From the NCBI GenBank assembly GCA_030752795.1, contig JASMDM010000107.1, positions 1 to 39,938 of the forward strand: a stretch of 39,938 nucleotides of DNA, read 5' to 3'. The notes beneath the pieces are model-generated. The model was not told the origin of the DNA. It worked only from the letters and a program-made list of their open reading frames with translations, and ran no database searches. Both the position numbers and the translations under genes were made by a program. Shown in pieces: positions 9,265 to 17,735 of this stretch; position 1 is the stretch's first letter, and every line of letters begins with the position of its first letter. This DNA is from SAR202 cluster bacterium. GTDB taxonomy: Bacteria > Chloroflexota > Dehalococcoidia > Lucifugimonadales > UBA1123.

Positions 9265-10530
9265 CTACACCACACCGTTCTCTGCCAGCACCGTCAGCTC
9301 TCGCCTGCTCAGACCGAGTTCGTCGCAGTACACCTCGACGTTATGCTCGCCGATGAGCGGCGCTCGACGCGAGATGTTCCACGGCGAGCCATTGTAGATC
9401 GCTGCCGTGCCTGGATACTTGTAACTGCGGTCGAGCTCGGGGTGCTCGACCTCGACGAAGAAGGCCCGGTCTTTGAGGTGTGGATCGTCGACGATCTCGT
9501 CGAGCGTGCGAACCGCTCCCCATGGATAGCCGTGTTCCTGACCGCCGCGCCACGCTTCCTCTCGCGGCATGTTGGCGATGAAATTCCCGATTACCTCGTT
9601 GATGTGGGCGGTGCTTTCGCGGAAAGTCGATAGGTAGAGGTACTTGTCATCGAGCAAGTCGCCCGCGAGACCGTACGTGTCCATCCACTCGGCGAGCCCT
9701 CGAAGCCGTCTCGGCGTCGGGTTGCCGCCTGAGCCGGTCGTCTGGACCCAGCCGCCGTCGGTGGACGGGATCTGATTCGGAGCCGAAGCGCCGACCGATG
9801 CGTGACGCCCTGTGTGCCTGCGTACGACGGCGTCCGTGTAGATGTACACGGGTATCGCGCCCTCGGTCGTTAGTGCGCACGCTTCGTGAATCGACGCGTC
9901 GATCCACTGGCCCTCGCCGCTGACGTGCCGGTAGTGCAGCGCGGCCATGATCGCCATGTAGGCGAAGTGACTGCCCATGTGCCAGGCGTTGCCGCCGCCG
10001 GGAGCGATGGGCGGCGGATTGGGGACGTCTTCCTCATCGTACCCGCACGACGCCATTTGACCGCCCGCGGCCATGTGGAGCAGATCCGACGTCCGGTAGT
10101 CGCGCCAGGGCCCGGTCTGACCGAAGGGTGTCACCGAGCACATCACGAGCGCCGGGTTGTCGGCGGACAGGTCGTCGTATCCGAGACCCAACGACGGCAG
10201 GTACCCGGGCGCGTACGACTCGAGAACGATGTCCACGGTGGCGGCGAGTCGCTTGAAGAGCTCGGCGCCCGCCTCGGAGTCGAGATCGAGCGTGATTCCG
10301 CGTTTGGACGTGTTGTAGTGCCAGAAGTAAAGGCTTCGTTCGAGGTGCGGCTCGTCGTCGAGAAACGGCCCGACGCGACGCGTGTGCTGCCCGCCCGCTG
10401 GCTCTATTTTGATCACGTCGGCCCCGAGATCAGCCATCATCTTGCCGCAAAACTGGGCTTTCTCGTCGGCGAGCTCGAGGACGCGAAGGTCCGAGAGCGG
10501 GCCAGCAGGGGTTCGGTCCGAGTTACTCAT
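9265..10530 (-). CDS. CaiB/BaiF family class III CoA-transferase (type A of pair 1)
   Basis: This 421-aa class III CoA-transferase moves CoA between carboxylic acids through an aspartyl thioester. The N-terminal CoA-binding half starts LSDLRVLELADEKAQFCGKM and contains GADVIKIEP. GEGQWIDASIHEAC holds the Asp expected to be catalytic, and the C-terminus has the PLIGEHN motif. I placed the start at the ATG at 10530, where the family homology begins and AGGA precedes it; the frame upstream runs through repeat DNA. It is closely similar to 29566-30816 (shared LYFWHYNT/LYFWAYNT, GEGQ-DASIHEAC, GEHN-VY-D-LG). It lies downstream of a second, different CaiB gene and upstream of the thiolase, consistent with activation and cleavage of an acyl substrate. 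Substrate unknown. Confidence 0.9.
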   Translation of the reverse strand: MSNSDRTPAGPLSDLRVLELADEKAQFCGKMMADLGADVIKIEPAGGQHTRRVGPFLDDEPHLERSLYFWHYNTSKRGITLDLDSEAGAELFKRLAATVDIVLESYAPGYLPSLGLGYDDLSADNPALVMCSVTPFGQTGPWRDYRTSDLLHMAAGGQMASCGYDEEDVPNPPPIAPGGGNAWHMGSHFAYMAIMAALHYRHVSGEGQWIDASIHEACALTTEGAIPVYIYTDAVVRRHTGRHASVGASAPNQIPSTDGGWVQTTGSGGNPTPRRLRGLAEWMDTYGLAGDLLDDKYLYLSTFRESTAHINEVIGNFIANMPREEAWRGGQEHGYPWGAVRTLDEIVDDPHLKDRAFFVEVEHPELDRSYKYPGTAAIYNGSPWNISRRAPLIGEHNVEVYCDELGLSRRELTVLAENGVV

Positions 10531-10962
10531 GTATGCAATCCTGGCTTGGCTTTGATGGTCATCAACTAAATAGGTTGCGCTCAGCGATGCTCGCGATGCC
10601 GAGCATCCGTCCATGGTGAGCCACGCACCCTTCCGTTCGCCCTGAGCAACGTCGAAGGGCCGCCCACACTCGCGCATCGCTCAGGCCGCTACGGTCATTA
10701 ACCCAATACGTTGCGCTCAACGTTGCTTGCCATGATGGGCGCCCCGGCGGAAAAGGGGCGTTTGGCGTTGCTCAGACAAAATGACGTGTTCAACGACCAG
10801 ATTCTTCGTCCTTCCGCGCTCGGAAGGATCAGAATGACATAAATAATCGGCGCCACTTATATTGTTTATCGCCACAATGGCCAGAGCGCGGCCGCTTACG
10901 GTTGGCTCGGCTTTCAGGCCGACCCCTTCGCTCTACCGCCTCACCGGCCGCTCGCTGAACGC
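10531..10962. other. Intergenic region filled by a dispersed repeat (copy A)
   Basis: The 432-bp gap between the two CaiB/BaiF genes contains a repeat copy (see 10553-10888) and then a short segment TTACGGTTGGCTCGGCTTTC related to motifs that recur at 24.2-24.6 kb. No coding frame with protein-like features is present. An upstream in-frame extension of the 9265-10530 gene passes through this repeat and is not real coding sequence. Confidence 0.6.
10553..10888 (+). repeat. Dispersed intergenic repeat, copy A
   Basis: This segment matches 23713-24198 (copy B, same orientation, with an internal extra segment) over its full length. Its right part also matches 20961-21220 (copy C, inverted) and 24395-24485 (copy D). 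Shared landmarks are GAGCATCCGTCCATG, TTCCGTTCGCCCTGAGCAAC, TCGAAGGGCCGCCCACACT, TACGGTCATT, GACCAGATTCTTCG, a CTTCCGCGCTCGGAAG palindrome and GCGCCACTTAT...TTTATCGCC. No coding capacity is apparent. A non-autonomous mobile or REP-like element is the likely nature. Confidence 0.75.
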
Positions 10963-12291
10963 TCATCGCAGGGTCTCCTCGACGTAATCGAACCTGGGCA
11001 TGTCGGTGGGCCAGAGCGTGCCGTCGTCGAATCCCGTTGCCACTTCTTCACGGCTCATTCCCAGCAAGTCACTCATGACGTCTACGGTGTGCTCGCCGAT
11101 TAGAGGCGCCGGGCCGCGGATATCCGTTTCGGTCTTCGAGAGCTTGAACGGCGCGTTCTGGACCTTGCGGTCGCCGACGACGGGATGCGAGATCGGGGTG
11201 TACATCCCGCGATGGGCGAGCTGCGGATCGTGTTCGACCCTGTCCTCGGAGCTCTGCACCGGCATCGCGCGTACACCGGCGGCCTGGCATGCCGCGGTGA
11301 GCTTGTACTTGTCCATCGTCAACGTCCACGCTTCGATGCCGTCATCGACCTCTTGCTGGCATCGAATGCGTTCGGCAAGCGAACGGAGTCGTTCGTCCGT
11401 TGCCCATCCGGGACTGCCCATGACTTGCACCAACGCGCTCCACTCATCGTCCGACTGGCAGGCGATCACGCACCAGTCGTTGTATCCGTCGCCCAGCGTG
11501 CGGTACGCGTTGTGCGGAACTGCCGTCGGGCCTCGGTAGTTATTGACGGTCGGAGCGCCGGGCCACACGGTACGGTTTCCGGGCGGGTAGCCCTCGCGGC
11601 GGGAAGGGCGCCCGTTGATCGTGCGATCGAGGATCGCCGAGCCGTTGAGCGAGACACCGACCGTCATCTGCGACAGATCGACGTGCTGGCCCTGCCCGGT
11701 GGCGTCCCGATGCCTCAACGCTGTCAGAGCTGTCATGGCGCCGTACATGCCGCCCGTGTCGTCAAGATACGACCAGCCCCATCCGGCGGGCGGCTCATCG
11801 GGGAGTCCAGACAGATAGGTCAGGCCTGATAGCGCCTGAGCCGACGGCCCCATCGTCGTTTGAGCGTGATCGCGGCCGGTATGACCGAGACCCGCCATCG
11901 AGACATAGATGATCGCCGGATTGAGCTTCTCCATCTCGTCGTAACCCAGTCCCCATCGTTGCATCACTCGAGACGAGAAGTTCTCTATCACGATGTCGGA
12001 CACGGAGATCAGTCGCTGAATGAGCTCCATTCCCTTCGGCATCCGAACGTTCAGCGTGATCGCGCGCTTGTTGACGTGCAGGTCGGCGAACATCCCGGAC
12101 GAGTTGGGCCCCTCTTCGACGCCGGGAGGCACGGTCGACTGGTTGCGCCGAAACGAATCGAGCCGCTCCGGCCACTCGACCTTGATGACGTCCGCGCCGA
12201 AGATCGCCATCCACCGCGCCGACCACGGTCCGGCTCGAACCCACGTGAAATCGACAACCCGTACGCCAGCCAACGGTCGGGGGAAAGCCAT
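10963..12291 (-). CDS. CaiB/BaiF family class III CoA-transferase (type B of pair 1)
   Basis: This 442-aa class III CoA-transferase begins MAFPRPLAGVRVVDFTWVRA, contains GADVIKVEWPERLDSFRR and NKRAITLNV, and has the presumed catalytic Asp in GQGQHVDLSQ. The C-terminal PLIGEHTVDVMSDLLGM motif closes the fold. It differs clearly from its neighbour at 9265-10530 but resembles 31367-32596 (shared VRVVDF, GLGYDE/GLDYES, SGLT-SGLP, PPGNR). Two unlike class III subunits encoded together recall heteromeric enzymes such as BbsEF, so this and the 9265-10530 product may form one enzyme. It is the first gene of the leftward unit leading to thiolase and DUF35. Substrate unknown. Confidence 0.9.
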   Translation of the reverse strand: MAFPRPLAGVRVVDFTWVRAGPWSARWMAIFGADVIKVEWPERLDSFRRNQSTVPPGVEEGPNSSGMFADLHVNKRAITLNVRMPKGMELIQRLISVSDIVIENFSSRVMQRWGLGYDEMEKLNPAIIYVSMAGLGHTGRDHAQTTMGPSAQALSGLTYLSGLPDEPPAGWGWSYLDDTGGMYGAMTALTALRHRDATGQGQHVDLSQMTVGVSLNGSAILDRTINGRPSRREGYPPGNRTVWPGAPTVNNYRGPTAVPHNAYRTLGDGYNDWCVIACQSDDEWSALVQVMGSPGWATDERLRSLAERIRCQQEVDDGIEAWTLTMDKYKLTAACQAAGVRAMPVQSSEDRVEHDPQLAHRGMYTPISHPVVGDRKVQNAPFKLSKTETDIRGPAPLIGEHTVDVMSDLLGMSREEVATGFDDGTLWPTDMPRFDYVEETLR

Positions 12292-12387
12292 GAATTAGAG
12301 CTCCTCTTGAACGCTTAATTTCGAGAACGACCAGCCCACGAAACCAACATACGGGTTATCCTGGCGCGCTCGTCAAGAGGATATCAT

Positions 12388-12878
12388 CTAGATCGAGTCG
12401 GATTCAGCGCCTCCGTGCTGGCCCAGGAAGAACACGCCTCCAGGTTTCAGAAGTCGCTCGATGATCTTGAGAACGGCCGGGAAGTCCGCCGACGAAACAT
12501 GCAGCAGGCAATTGAACGCGTAGATCGCATCGAAGGATGCGGCAGGGAAATCCAACTCGAGGAAGTCCATGACATGGGCGTCGAGGCCCTTCTCTCGGCA
12601 CCGCCGCACGTGCTCCGGGGAGAGATCCGTTGCGACGACGTCGAATCCGTTTTCTTGGAAGAACAGGCTGTCCTGGCCGGTCCCAGCTCCGACCTCCAAC
12701 AAGCGCTTCGAGTTCTCGGCCCAAAGGAGATCGAGGAACCTTTGCCGTTCCTCGACTTCCAGATTGCGAGATCCGCTGCGTCGCGCCGATCCGCGTTGCC
12801 GTCGTATGCAGCACGTAAGTCACCGATGACGTTGTCGTAGTCGACTATATTCTCCCCCGAGCAATTCCACTCCGCCAT
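12388..12878 (-). pseudogene. Broken class I SAM-dependent methyltransferase
   Basis: An N-terminal piece starting MAEWNCSGENIVDYDNVIGD runs to about 12755 in one frame. The rest continues in another frame with WAENSKRLLEVGAGTGQDSL (SAM motif I) and VVATDLSPEHV, then MDFLELDFP and LKPGGVFFLGQHGG. Joining the pieces needs one extra base near 12755 (AGG-GAA instead of AGGAA). The protein then stops at a TAG at 12388, soon after motif IV, where relatives continue with a W-x(2)-D-F-Y-E-P-K-type segment, so the C-terminal third is missing. The change near 12755 could be a sequencing indel, but the early end could not. Function unknown. Confidence 0.75.
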
Positions 12879-12946
12879 TCTGACATTCGACTAAACGCGT
12901 ACAATTCGCACAGGACCCATTGCCAACGACTCGGCGCAGTCCCAGA

Positions 12947-14059
12947 CTAACGACTCAGCAACTCTTTCAACGCGCCGTCGATGAACCGCGTGTCTGACGG
13001 GTTGCGGCCCGGGCCTCCGGCCAGATGCCCCCAGATCGAGGGGATGACCTTGAACTCGGCGTTGGGCATATGAGCCACCTCGATCTCGTTGTCCTCCGGC
13101 GGGAAATACTGGTCGGTCTCTGATGGCATAACGATGGCCTTGGCGTTGATCGCGCCTAACGCGGCCTCAAAGTCGCCCTGGTATGTGGGATTGTTAGAGA
13201 TGTCGCCGTTCTGCCAGGTGTCGATCATCGTCAGGAAATCGTTGGCGTCGGTCGCTCGAAATCGACCCTCCCAACCGGTGATCAAGTAATCCTCGATCGA
13301 CGAGAACCCCATCTCGAGATAGACCTTCTCGCGGTAGAACGCCTGAGACGGCCCCCATCCCGCATACACCCGAGCCATCGCCTGGATGCCTTTCGTGGGC
13401 TGCCGGTCGTACCAACCGTTGTTCCAGGTGTCGTCCGCGGTGAGCGCGGCCTTGACTCCCTCCAGGAATACGAAGTTGTGGCGGGATGTTCTGGCGGAGC
13501 CGCACCAGGGAGCGACGCGTTCCACCATCTCGGGATGCATCGCCCCCCAGTGGAACGACTGCTGCGCGCCCATCGAGAACCCGCAGACCAGGGCAATGCG
13601 CTCGACCCCGAATTTCTCGGCGACCAGCCGATGCTGAAAGGCGATGTTGTCGTAGTAGGTCATCTTCGGGAATCGCGCCCGGTCATAAGGCTGTGGCGTG
13701 TTGCTGGGCGACGACGACATCCCGTTGCCAAGCAGATTTGGCACGATGATGAAATAGCGAGACGGATCCAACGCCATGCCTTCGCCGATCATCGGCTCAT
13801 TGCCCGTGTGATTGGACCCGAAGAACGTCGGGAAGACGATCACGTTGTCTCGCGAGGCGTTCAATTCCCCGTATGTCTTGTACGACAGCTTCGCCGCTCG
13901 CAACGTAAGTCCGGACTGCAAAACGACGTCGCCCAACTCGAATACGTCGGGCGCGGTGTCTGAGACGGGATTCGCTGCGGCGCCCTGGGCTCGCGTGTCT
14001 GTGTTCTCTTCCAATGCTGTCTCCCTGATCCAATCGTGGGTTGAGCTGTCGCCGGTCAA
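12947..14059 (-). CDS. MetX-like alpha/beta hydrolase (homoserine O-acetyltransferase family)
   Basis: This 370-aa alpha/beta-hydrolase-fold protein of the MetX family transfers acyl groups or hydrolyses esters. The fold shows in GNEPMIGEGMALDPSRYFII and NLLGNGMSSSPSNTPQPYD. The catalytic triad is S162 in CGFSMGAQQ, an Asp in SETDQYFPPED and a His in IWGHLAGGPG. The nucleophile elbow is GFSMGAQQ rather than the G-G-S-M-G-G-M of true homoserine acetyltransferases, so an amino-acid acetylation role is doubtful and a hydrolase of unknown substrate is more likely. The N-terminal ~35 residues are poorly conserved and the start could be slightly downstream. It lies 40 bp after the DUF1638 gene, probably in one unit. 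Confidence 0.85.
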   Translation of the reverse strand: MTGDSSTHDWIRETALEENTDTRAQGAAANPVSDTAPDVFELGDVVLQSGLTLRAAKLSYKTYGELNASRDNVIVFPTFFGSNHTGNEPMIGEGMALDPSRYFIIVPNLLGNGMSSSPSNTPQPYDRARFPKMTYYDNIAFQHRLVAEKFGVERIALVCGFSMGAQQSFHWGAMHPEMVERVAPWCGSARTSRHNFVFLEGVKAALTADDTWNNGWYDRQPTKGIQAMARVYAGWGPSQAFYREKVYLEMGFSSIEDYLITGWEGRFRATDANDFLTMIDTWQNGDISNNPTYQGDFEAALGAINAKAIVMPSETDQYFPPEDNEIEVAHMPNAEFKVIPSIWGHLAGGPGRNPSDTRFIDGALKELLSR

Positions 14060-14099
14060 GACGCCATACGCCAGCGAGAAGTGCGCCGCCCCATTGCGC

Positions 14100-14870
14100 C
14101 TACGGTGAATTCGGCTCGCGCTCAGTCACACTAACAATGTTGTCCAGATAGGTCGGCGCGATGGTCTTTCCCGGCGGTACGACCAAGAACCTTTCGTCGT
14201 CCCAATCGCCGTCGACCAAACTCTGAAGCAGACCCGTGTCGCCTTGCAGCGCTTCGTATCGCCACCCCTTCTCCAAGGCCTCTTCTCTCGCCAACCCTGC
14301 CAGCGCCGGAAACTCGCCGATTCCCATGTCGATGTAGGCCAGCCTCGTGTAATTGCGAGTTCCCTCCCACTCCTTCATCGTCTCCATGATGTAGCGAGCA
14401 TTGTCTTCGCTGAACTTCGTAAGGAGCTCCTCGTAGGTTTGGTTGAACCCGAGCTGTGTCATAACGCTGATCGGCTTCCCATCCTCGCCGATTCGCGGGC
14501 TGTCGCGCTCGATCCATCCGGTCGACCTGTAGAATGTTCCGGGCTCGCGGTCAAACGACTCTTGGTACCTTTCTTTGGAGCCGAGCAACATGGTTATGCA
14601 GTCGTGGGCTCTGGGAATGATCATGGGCATGTCCTCGCGAAACAGTCCGCGGGTCCCCATGTTGCACAGCCCATAACCTATCAGCACAGCTTCGTATTCA
14701 CCGCTGGGTATCCGGTCGATCTCCTCCTGAATGCTGCTGGACATCCCCGACTGGCCGACGTCGTGCAACCCCTTCTTCAAGAACCTCACGTCTACGACAG
14801 CCTTCGATCGAGACACACAGTAGGAGATCTCCCTGTGCATCACGTCGCAGGCGACCATGACATATCTCAT
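14100..14870 (-). CDS. DUF1638 family protein
   Basis: This 256-aa protein has a DUF1638-like start MRYVMVACDVMHREISYCVS and the internal signature YEAVLIGYGLCNMGTRGL, followed by IIPRAHDCITMLLGSKERY, in which the GLC and the D/C residues are conserved in the family. The biochemical role of DUF1638 is unknown; members often occur beside corrinoid-dependent methyl-transfer genes. I chose the ATG at 14870 because family homology begins there; an in-frame GTG at 14912 would add 14 residues. It is followed by the MetX-like gene. Confidence 0.82.
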   Translation of the reverse strand: MRYVMVACDVMHREISYCVSRSKAVVDVRFLKKGLHDVGQSGMSSSIQEEIDRIPSGEYEAVLIGYGLCNMGTRGLFREDMPMIIPRAHDCITMLLGSKERYQESFDREPGTFYRSTGWIERDSPRIGEDGKPISVMTQLGFNQTYEELLTKFSEDNARYIMETMKEWEGTRNYTRLAYIDMGIGEFPALAGLAREEALEKGWRYEALQGDTGLLQSLVDGDWDDERFLVVPPGKTIAPTYLDNIVSVTEREPNSP

Positions 14871-15118
14871 ATCGTTATAGACTCTCCGAATGCGCGGGGT
14901 CCCGGCTGACACAAACCGTACTCTCGTCCGCGGGCCCAGCTTCGTTGTATCACTCGCGGCGTCGGCCTCGCAACATTCAGGACAGGCGCGCCTGACGACA
15001 TCGGCGGCGCCTCGGGTCCACCTGAGCCGGGCAGATCGCTCCAGGCGAGCTCAGAACCTTGCCGGCTTTGAGGATGCGGGCGTAGGCGCGGCCCGCCGCC
15101 GACGCGACGATTGACGCG

Positions 15119-15607
15119 CTAGTGCACCTCGCCGTAGTTCCACCCGTACATCTCCACGAACTCCGGCGGCTTGTGGCCCAGGATCTGCCGGATCGCGCTG
15201 ATCTCGCCAATGTGGCACCAGGTGTGGTAGATGTTGCGGACGATCAGCGTCCCGCTGTTCTCCCCTTTCGGCGACGAGCTCATCGGCAGGAGAAGGCTCT
15301 CCTCCGTCGCGGCCTCGAGCCACGCGTCCGCCTCGTCGCACGACGCCTGCCACAGCGCCAGCGCCTCGTCGAGCGGCGGCTGCGACGCCGGACCGCCGGT
15401 CCCGTACGGCCGGTACTCGTCGGCAACGTCGATCCCCTGAGGCCAAGCCACGAAAAAACCGTGCTGCTGAATCGCCGCGTGCCCGATCTGCCACGAGATG
15501 CAGTTCATCGGCTCGACGCGCTTCCGAGCGTCTTCGTCCGACAACCCCTGCAACCCTCGCGCACACTCCATCCGCGCGATCCGCTGCATCTGTACAAGCG
15601 CGTGCAT
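15119..15607 (-). CDS. DinB-like metal-dependent protein
   Basis: This 162-aa four-helix-bundle protein of the DinB/YfiT superfamily begins MHALVQMQRIARMECARGL. The metal-binding histidines expected for the fold can be seen in SWQIGHAAIQQH and NIYHTWCHIGEISAIRQ. Family members include thiol transferases and damage-inducible proteins of mostly unknown substrate. I chose the ATG at 15607 because a GGAGG ribosome site sits 7 nt upstream; the longer frame to 15637 would swallow that site. It stands alone, about 250 bp from DUF1638, with a CAGGCGCGCCTG palindrome at 14983-14994 in between. Confidence 0.85.
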   Translation of the reverse strand: MHALVQMQRIARMECARGLQGLSDEDARKRVEPMNCISWQIGHAAIQQHGFFVAWPQGIDVADEYRPYGTGGPASQPPLDEALALWQASCDEADAWLEAATEESLLLPMSSSPKGENSGTLIVRNIYHTWCHIGEISAIRQILGHKPPEFVEMYGWNYGEVH

Positions 15608-15755
15608 GTGGCGCCTCCATCGTGAACTTGCCGGCATGATACAACGTGCGAATCATGAGGATGCCGGACCCGCCCTGCAGTCCGGCTGGTTATCGAAACG
15701 AATTATGTCGTGGTGCGCCCATGCGAGCAGCGTGCTGCGGAACGGAACACAACGC

Positions 15756-15789
15756 AAAAAAAAGGGGGCAGGCCCCACGGCCTGCCCCC
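15756..15789 (-). terminator. Strong intrinsic terminator downstream of MMPL remnant
   Basis: On the minus strand, an 11-bp perfect G+C-rich stem (GGGGGCAGGCC / GGCCTGCCCCC) with a 4-nt loop is followed directly by eight T residues. It lies about 55 bp beyond the stop codon of the MMPL frame, in the correct orientation to end its transcript. Confidence 0.92.
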
Positions 15790-15842
15790 CTCCGCTACCG
15801 CATCCGATCGCGCTATTGCCGTTTACGCGCCGACTAGTCCCC

Positions 15843-17425
15843 CTACGCCGCCTGCGCACCGGGTTGGCCGTCCGGCTGTGCCTCGGGTTGCGAGCCCCGC
15901 TTGCCTTCAATGCTGAGCTTGGGTAGCCACTCGAGCCACGTCGGGAAGTACCAGTTCTTGTCGCCGAGGAACTCCATGCTCGCGGGGACGAGGACCATGC
16001 GGATGATCGTCGCGTCGAGGATCACCGCTACGGCCAGGCCGAAGCCCATCTGCTGGAACATCGATAGCGGGCCGAGGGCGAATCCGCCGAAGACCGCGAC
16101 CATGATCAGGGCCGCACCGGTGATGATCGAGGCCGTCGAGTGCAGGCCGTACACCACCGATCCGGAGTTTTCGCCGGTCTCTTCGTAGCGTTCCTTGATC
16201 CGGCTCAGTAAGAACACGTGGTAGTCCATCGAGGGCCCGAACAGGATCGCGAACAGGAAGAGCGGGATCCACGACTCCACGACCGGGACCTCTTGGAAAC
16301 CGAACAGACTGCTGCCGACGCCCTTCTGGAAGACGAGCACCACCAGTCCGTATGCCGCACCGACCGACAGCAGGTTCATGACCACTGCCTTCAGCGGCAC
16401 GACGATGGACCGGAATGCGATGAGCAGCAGGAAGCTCGCCGCTAGCACCGCCGCCATGATCATCGGTACGTAGCGCCACACGATGGCGACCGAGTCGATG
16501 ACCTCGGCTGTGCCTCCGCCCACAAGCATCTCGGCGTCAATGCTAGCGAACGCTGGCGGAATGTACTCGTTGCGTAGTCGCTTGATGCCTGCAAGGGATG
16601 CGTCGCTCGAGATGTCGCCCGCGATCGAGACCCTGAGGTCAGCGAGATCGCCGTTGGGGCTTATCATCGTTTTGGACGATCCGAAGAAGTCGTCGGTATC
16701 GAGTTTGGCAGTCAGTGTGTCCAGGGCGCCCTGGATGGCTGGTGTGTTGACGTCCGGAGCCAGCACGACTACGTCGGCCGTGATGATGCCGTCGGAGAAC
16801 CGCTCGATGACTACGTCGAACACGTGCCGCTCATCGGTGTCGTCGGGAAGCATGCTGATGCCGCCGGATCCGAGCTTGAGCGTCAGCACCGGAGCGGTGA
16901 GCCCGATCAGGATGATGGCGGTGATGACGACGCTGACAGCGGGGTGCGCAGTGACCACGGACGTGATCGCGCCCCACATTCCGCCGCCGGTCTCCGGATT
17001 GCGCCGGCGACCGAGCACCGGGATGGTCAGCCAGTTCACGCGATCGCCCAGAACTCCGAGAAGGGCGGGCAGGAACGTCAACGCTCCCACGACCGCTGTG
17101 ACCACTACGACTATCGCGCCGACTCCGAAGCTCTTGAACAGGATGTCCGGCATGATGAGCATGCCCGCGAGGGCGATGGCGACGGCGACGGCGGAGAAGA
17201 GCACCGTGCGGCTCGCGGTGGCGCCGCGATGCCGATCGCGTCGTTGCGGTCGTAGCCGCGGTCACGCTCTTCGCGGAAGCGCTGCCCGACCAGGAGCGTG
17301 TAGTCGATGCCGACCGCCAAGCCGACCATCGTGGTGACGATTACGGTGAATTCTTTGAGTTCCCAGATCATGCTGACGGCGGCGATAATTCCGACGGCAG
17401 TTAGCACTGCGGCGATGGCGAGCTG
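15843..17425 (-). pseudogene. MMPL/RND-type membrane transporter, 5'-truncated and frameshifted
   Basis: The C-terminal frame (15843-~17220) encodes 453 residues with many hydrophobic helices, MMPL signatures (GPSMDYHVFLLSRIKERYEE, GLAVAVILDATIIRMVLVP) and a cytoplasmic tail. The preceding piece, GLAVGIDYTLLVGQRFREER, is in another frame. The two join as GIAA-TASRTVLFSA if one base is restored near 17220. Upstream, the frame closes at a TGA at 17426-17428 just before LAIAAVLTAVGII, so the first helix and the large N-terminal periplasmic part of an MMPL protein (usually 700 or more residues) are missing. The upstream DNA does not encode them in any frame I checked. The 5' loss makes this a pseudogene even if the frameshift were an assembly error. 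Confidence 0.82.
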
Positions 17426-17430
17426 TCAAG

Positions 17431-17735
17431 GGCGAAGCGAAAGTGTACCAGTGGGGCGGAGACCAGAGTCAACGCCCGCCAAGCGCCCGTCTGCGGTCCT
17501 CGGTCAGACGGGCACGCGGAATCAGGTCCGGGCGCGACCTGGGAATGAACACCTTCGTGCTCAACAGCGTGCTGGGAATCGGCGCCATCGTCTCGTGCCT
17601 GTGCAAGATTGACGCCGCAACTATAGTCCACCGACCGCGATGCTGGTATACGGCCGCAAAGCACCTGGAGCGAGAGAGGCCTAGAGCGCGTCCGACGAAT
17701 CTGAGTCCGCGCCCAGATGCGCAAGCTCAACCGGC
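17431..17735. other. Non-coding stretch upstream of truncated MMPL gene
   Basis: Here one would expect the missing N-terminal half of the transporter, but no frame encodes MMPL-like sequence. This is probably the deletion scar joined to unrelated DNA. It should also hold the end of the leftward GrdE-like transcript, but no T-tailed hairpin is evident. Confidence 0.4.

Noticed and set aside
10531..10677. N-terminal extension of the CaiB/BaiF gene beyond 10530
   Set aside because: The added residues are encoded by the dispersed repeat, and the same peptide-like string appears in the repeat at 23.7 kb with no gene attached.
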